Assembly: GCA_946999785.1 (NCBI GenBank)
Contig: CAMQEO010000012.1
Span: 1-22,306 of the forward strand
Length of the DNA stretch: 22,306 bases
Reading direction: 5' to 3'
DNA from: an uncultured Atopobium sp.
GTDB lineage: Bacteria; Actinomycetota; Coriobacteriia; Coriobacteriales; Atopobiaceae
In this document: positions 22,210 through 22,306 of the stretch, one piece after another
How positions within the stretch are numbered: the stretch's first letter is position 1
How the letters are laid out: the number at the start of each line of letters is the position of its first letter
The notes under the pieces: model-generated
Databases searched by the model: none
Told to the model about the DNA's origin: nothing
What the model saw: the letters and a program-made list of their open reading frames with translations, nothing else
Program-made: the position numbers and the translations under genes

Positions 22210-22306
22210 TGGAAGTAAATCACATAATAGAATTTGATGAAGAACTATACAAGAAAAATTTAGAAGATAACAGCTTTTATGAAGAAGGTGAGCTTGGTGG
22301 CTTATC
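22209..22306 (+). CDS. Unidentified ORF downstream of the holin (3' end outside window)
   Basis: The ATG at 22209 overlaps the holin stop and is preceded by GGAGG (22199-22203). The 32 complete codons encode an acidic start (MEVNHIIEFDEELYKKNLED ...) that stays open to the window edge. After a holin one expects an endolysin, but nothing in these residues matches an amidase or lysozyme start that I recognise. Its identity is therefore open. Confidence 0.55.
   Translation, partial: MEVNHIIEFDEELYKKNLEDNSFYEEGELGGL

Larger units (their letters stand above)
21316..22306 (+). mobile_element. Prophage-like or phage-tail-like lysis segment (continues past window end)
   Basis: The block contains two CD1375-like small proteins, a phage holin and the start of another ORF, all with strong ribosome sites and tight or overlapping spacing. 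Arginine codons change sharply: 6 of 7 in the three complete small genes are AGA/AGG, against 2 of 15 in the yggS part before the junction. ATA isoleucine codons become frequent and the DNA is visibly more AT-rich. The gene types and codon use point to a low-GC Firmicutes phage. No integrase or attachment site is visible in the window. Confidence 0.6.

Noticed and set aside
21756..22223. Long open frame on the minus strand opposite the holin gene
   Set aside because: It mirrors an AT-rich, hydrophobic + strand gene, has no ribosome site and no family likeness, and every neighbour is on the + strand.
1..22306. CRISPR arrays, tRNA or rRNA genes, insertion sequences
   Set aside because: No spaced direct-repeat array, cloverleaf-type sequence, rRNA motif or transposase was seen. 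The only mobile-type DNA is the phage-like block at the right end.

Overview
The window holds the division and cell-wall (dcw) cluster of a bacterium, with all genes on the + strand. I infer an actinobacterium of the Coriobacteriia, close to Atopobium/Fannyhessea. The reasons are the gene order (recN, pyrG, xerD, mraZ, rsmH, ftsL, ftsI, murF, mraY, murD, ftsW, murG, murC, ftsQ, ftsZ, pgeF, yggS), the lack of ftsA, the long basic cytoplasmic tails on FtsW and FtsQ, and moderate-to-low GC with CGT/CGC-type arginine codons. This placement rests on recognising families and gene order; no database search was possible.

Layout. 2-889: 3' part of recN (DNA repair). 1011-1496: a GNAT acetyltransferase. 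1703-3358: pyrG (CTP synthase), closed by a strong intrinsic terminator. 3482-4441: xerD (chromosome dimer resolution), followed by a 366-bp gap. That gap holds a degenerate second copy of the xerD 3' end and then the mraZ promoter, which carries five 10-bp-phased AAGTGT-like repeats, a likely MraZ operator. 4808-19755: mraZ through ftsZ. These genes make lipid II (murF, mraY, murD, murG, murC), polymerise and cross-link septal peptidoglycan (ftsW, ftsI), build the divisome bridge (ftsL, ftsQ) and form the Z ring (ftsZ). murE and ftsA are not in the cluster. 19771-21315: pgeF and the first 239 codons of yggS.

At about 21315/21316 the sequence changes character inside yggS. The conserved YggS C-terminus is replaced in frame by 28 unrelated residues. 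These are followed by an AT-rich, AGA/AGG- and ATA-using block resembling the lysis end of a Firmicutes prophage or phage-tail-like particle: two tandem, mutually similar ~40-residue proteins (CD1375-like), a phage_holin_4-type holin, and the start of an unidentified ORF that runs off the window. Either DNA was transferred by illegitimate recombination into yggS, where sepF would be expected next, or the contig is chimeric. This junction is the most important thing to verify. The next most interesting signal is the MraZ-type operator in front of the dcw cluster.
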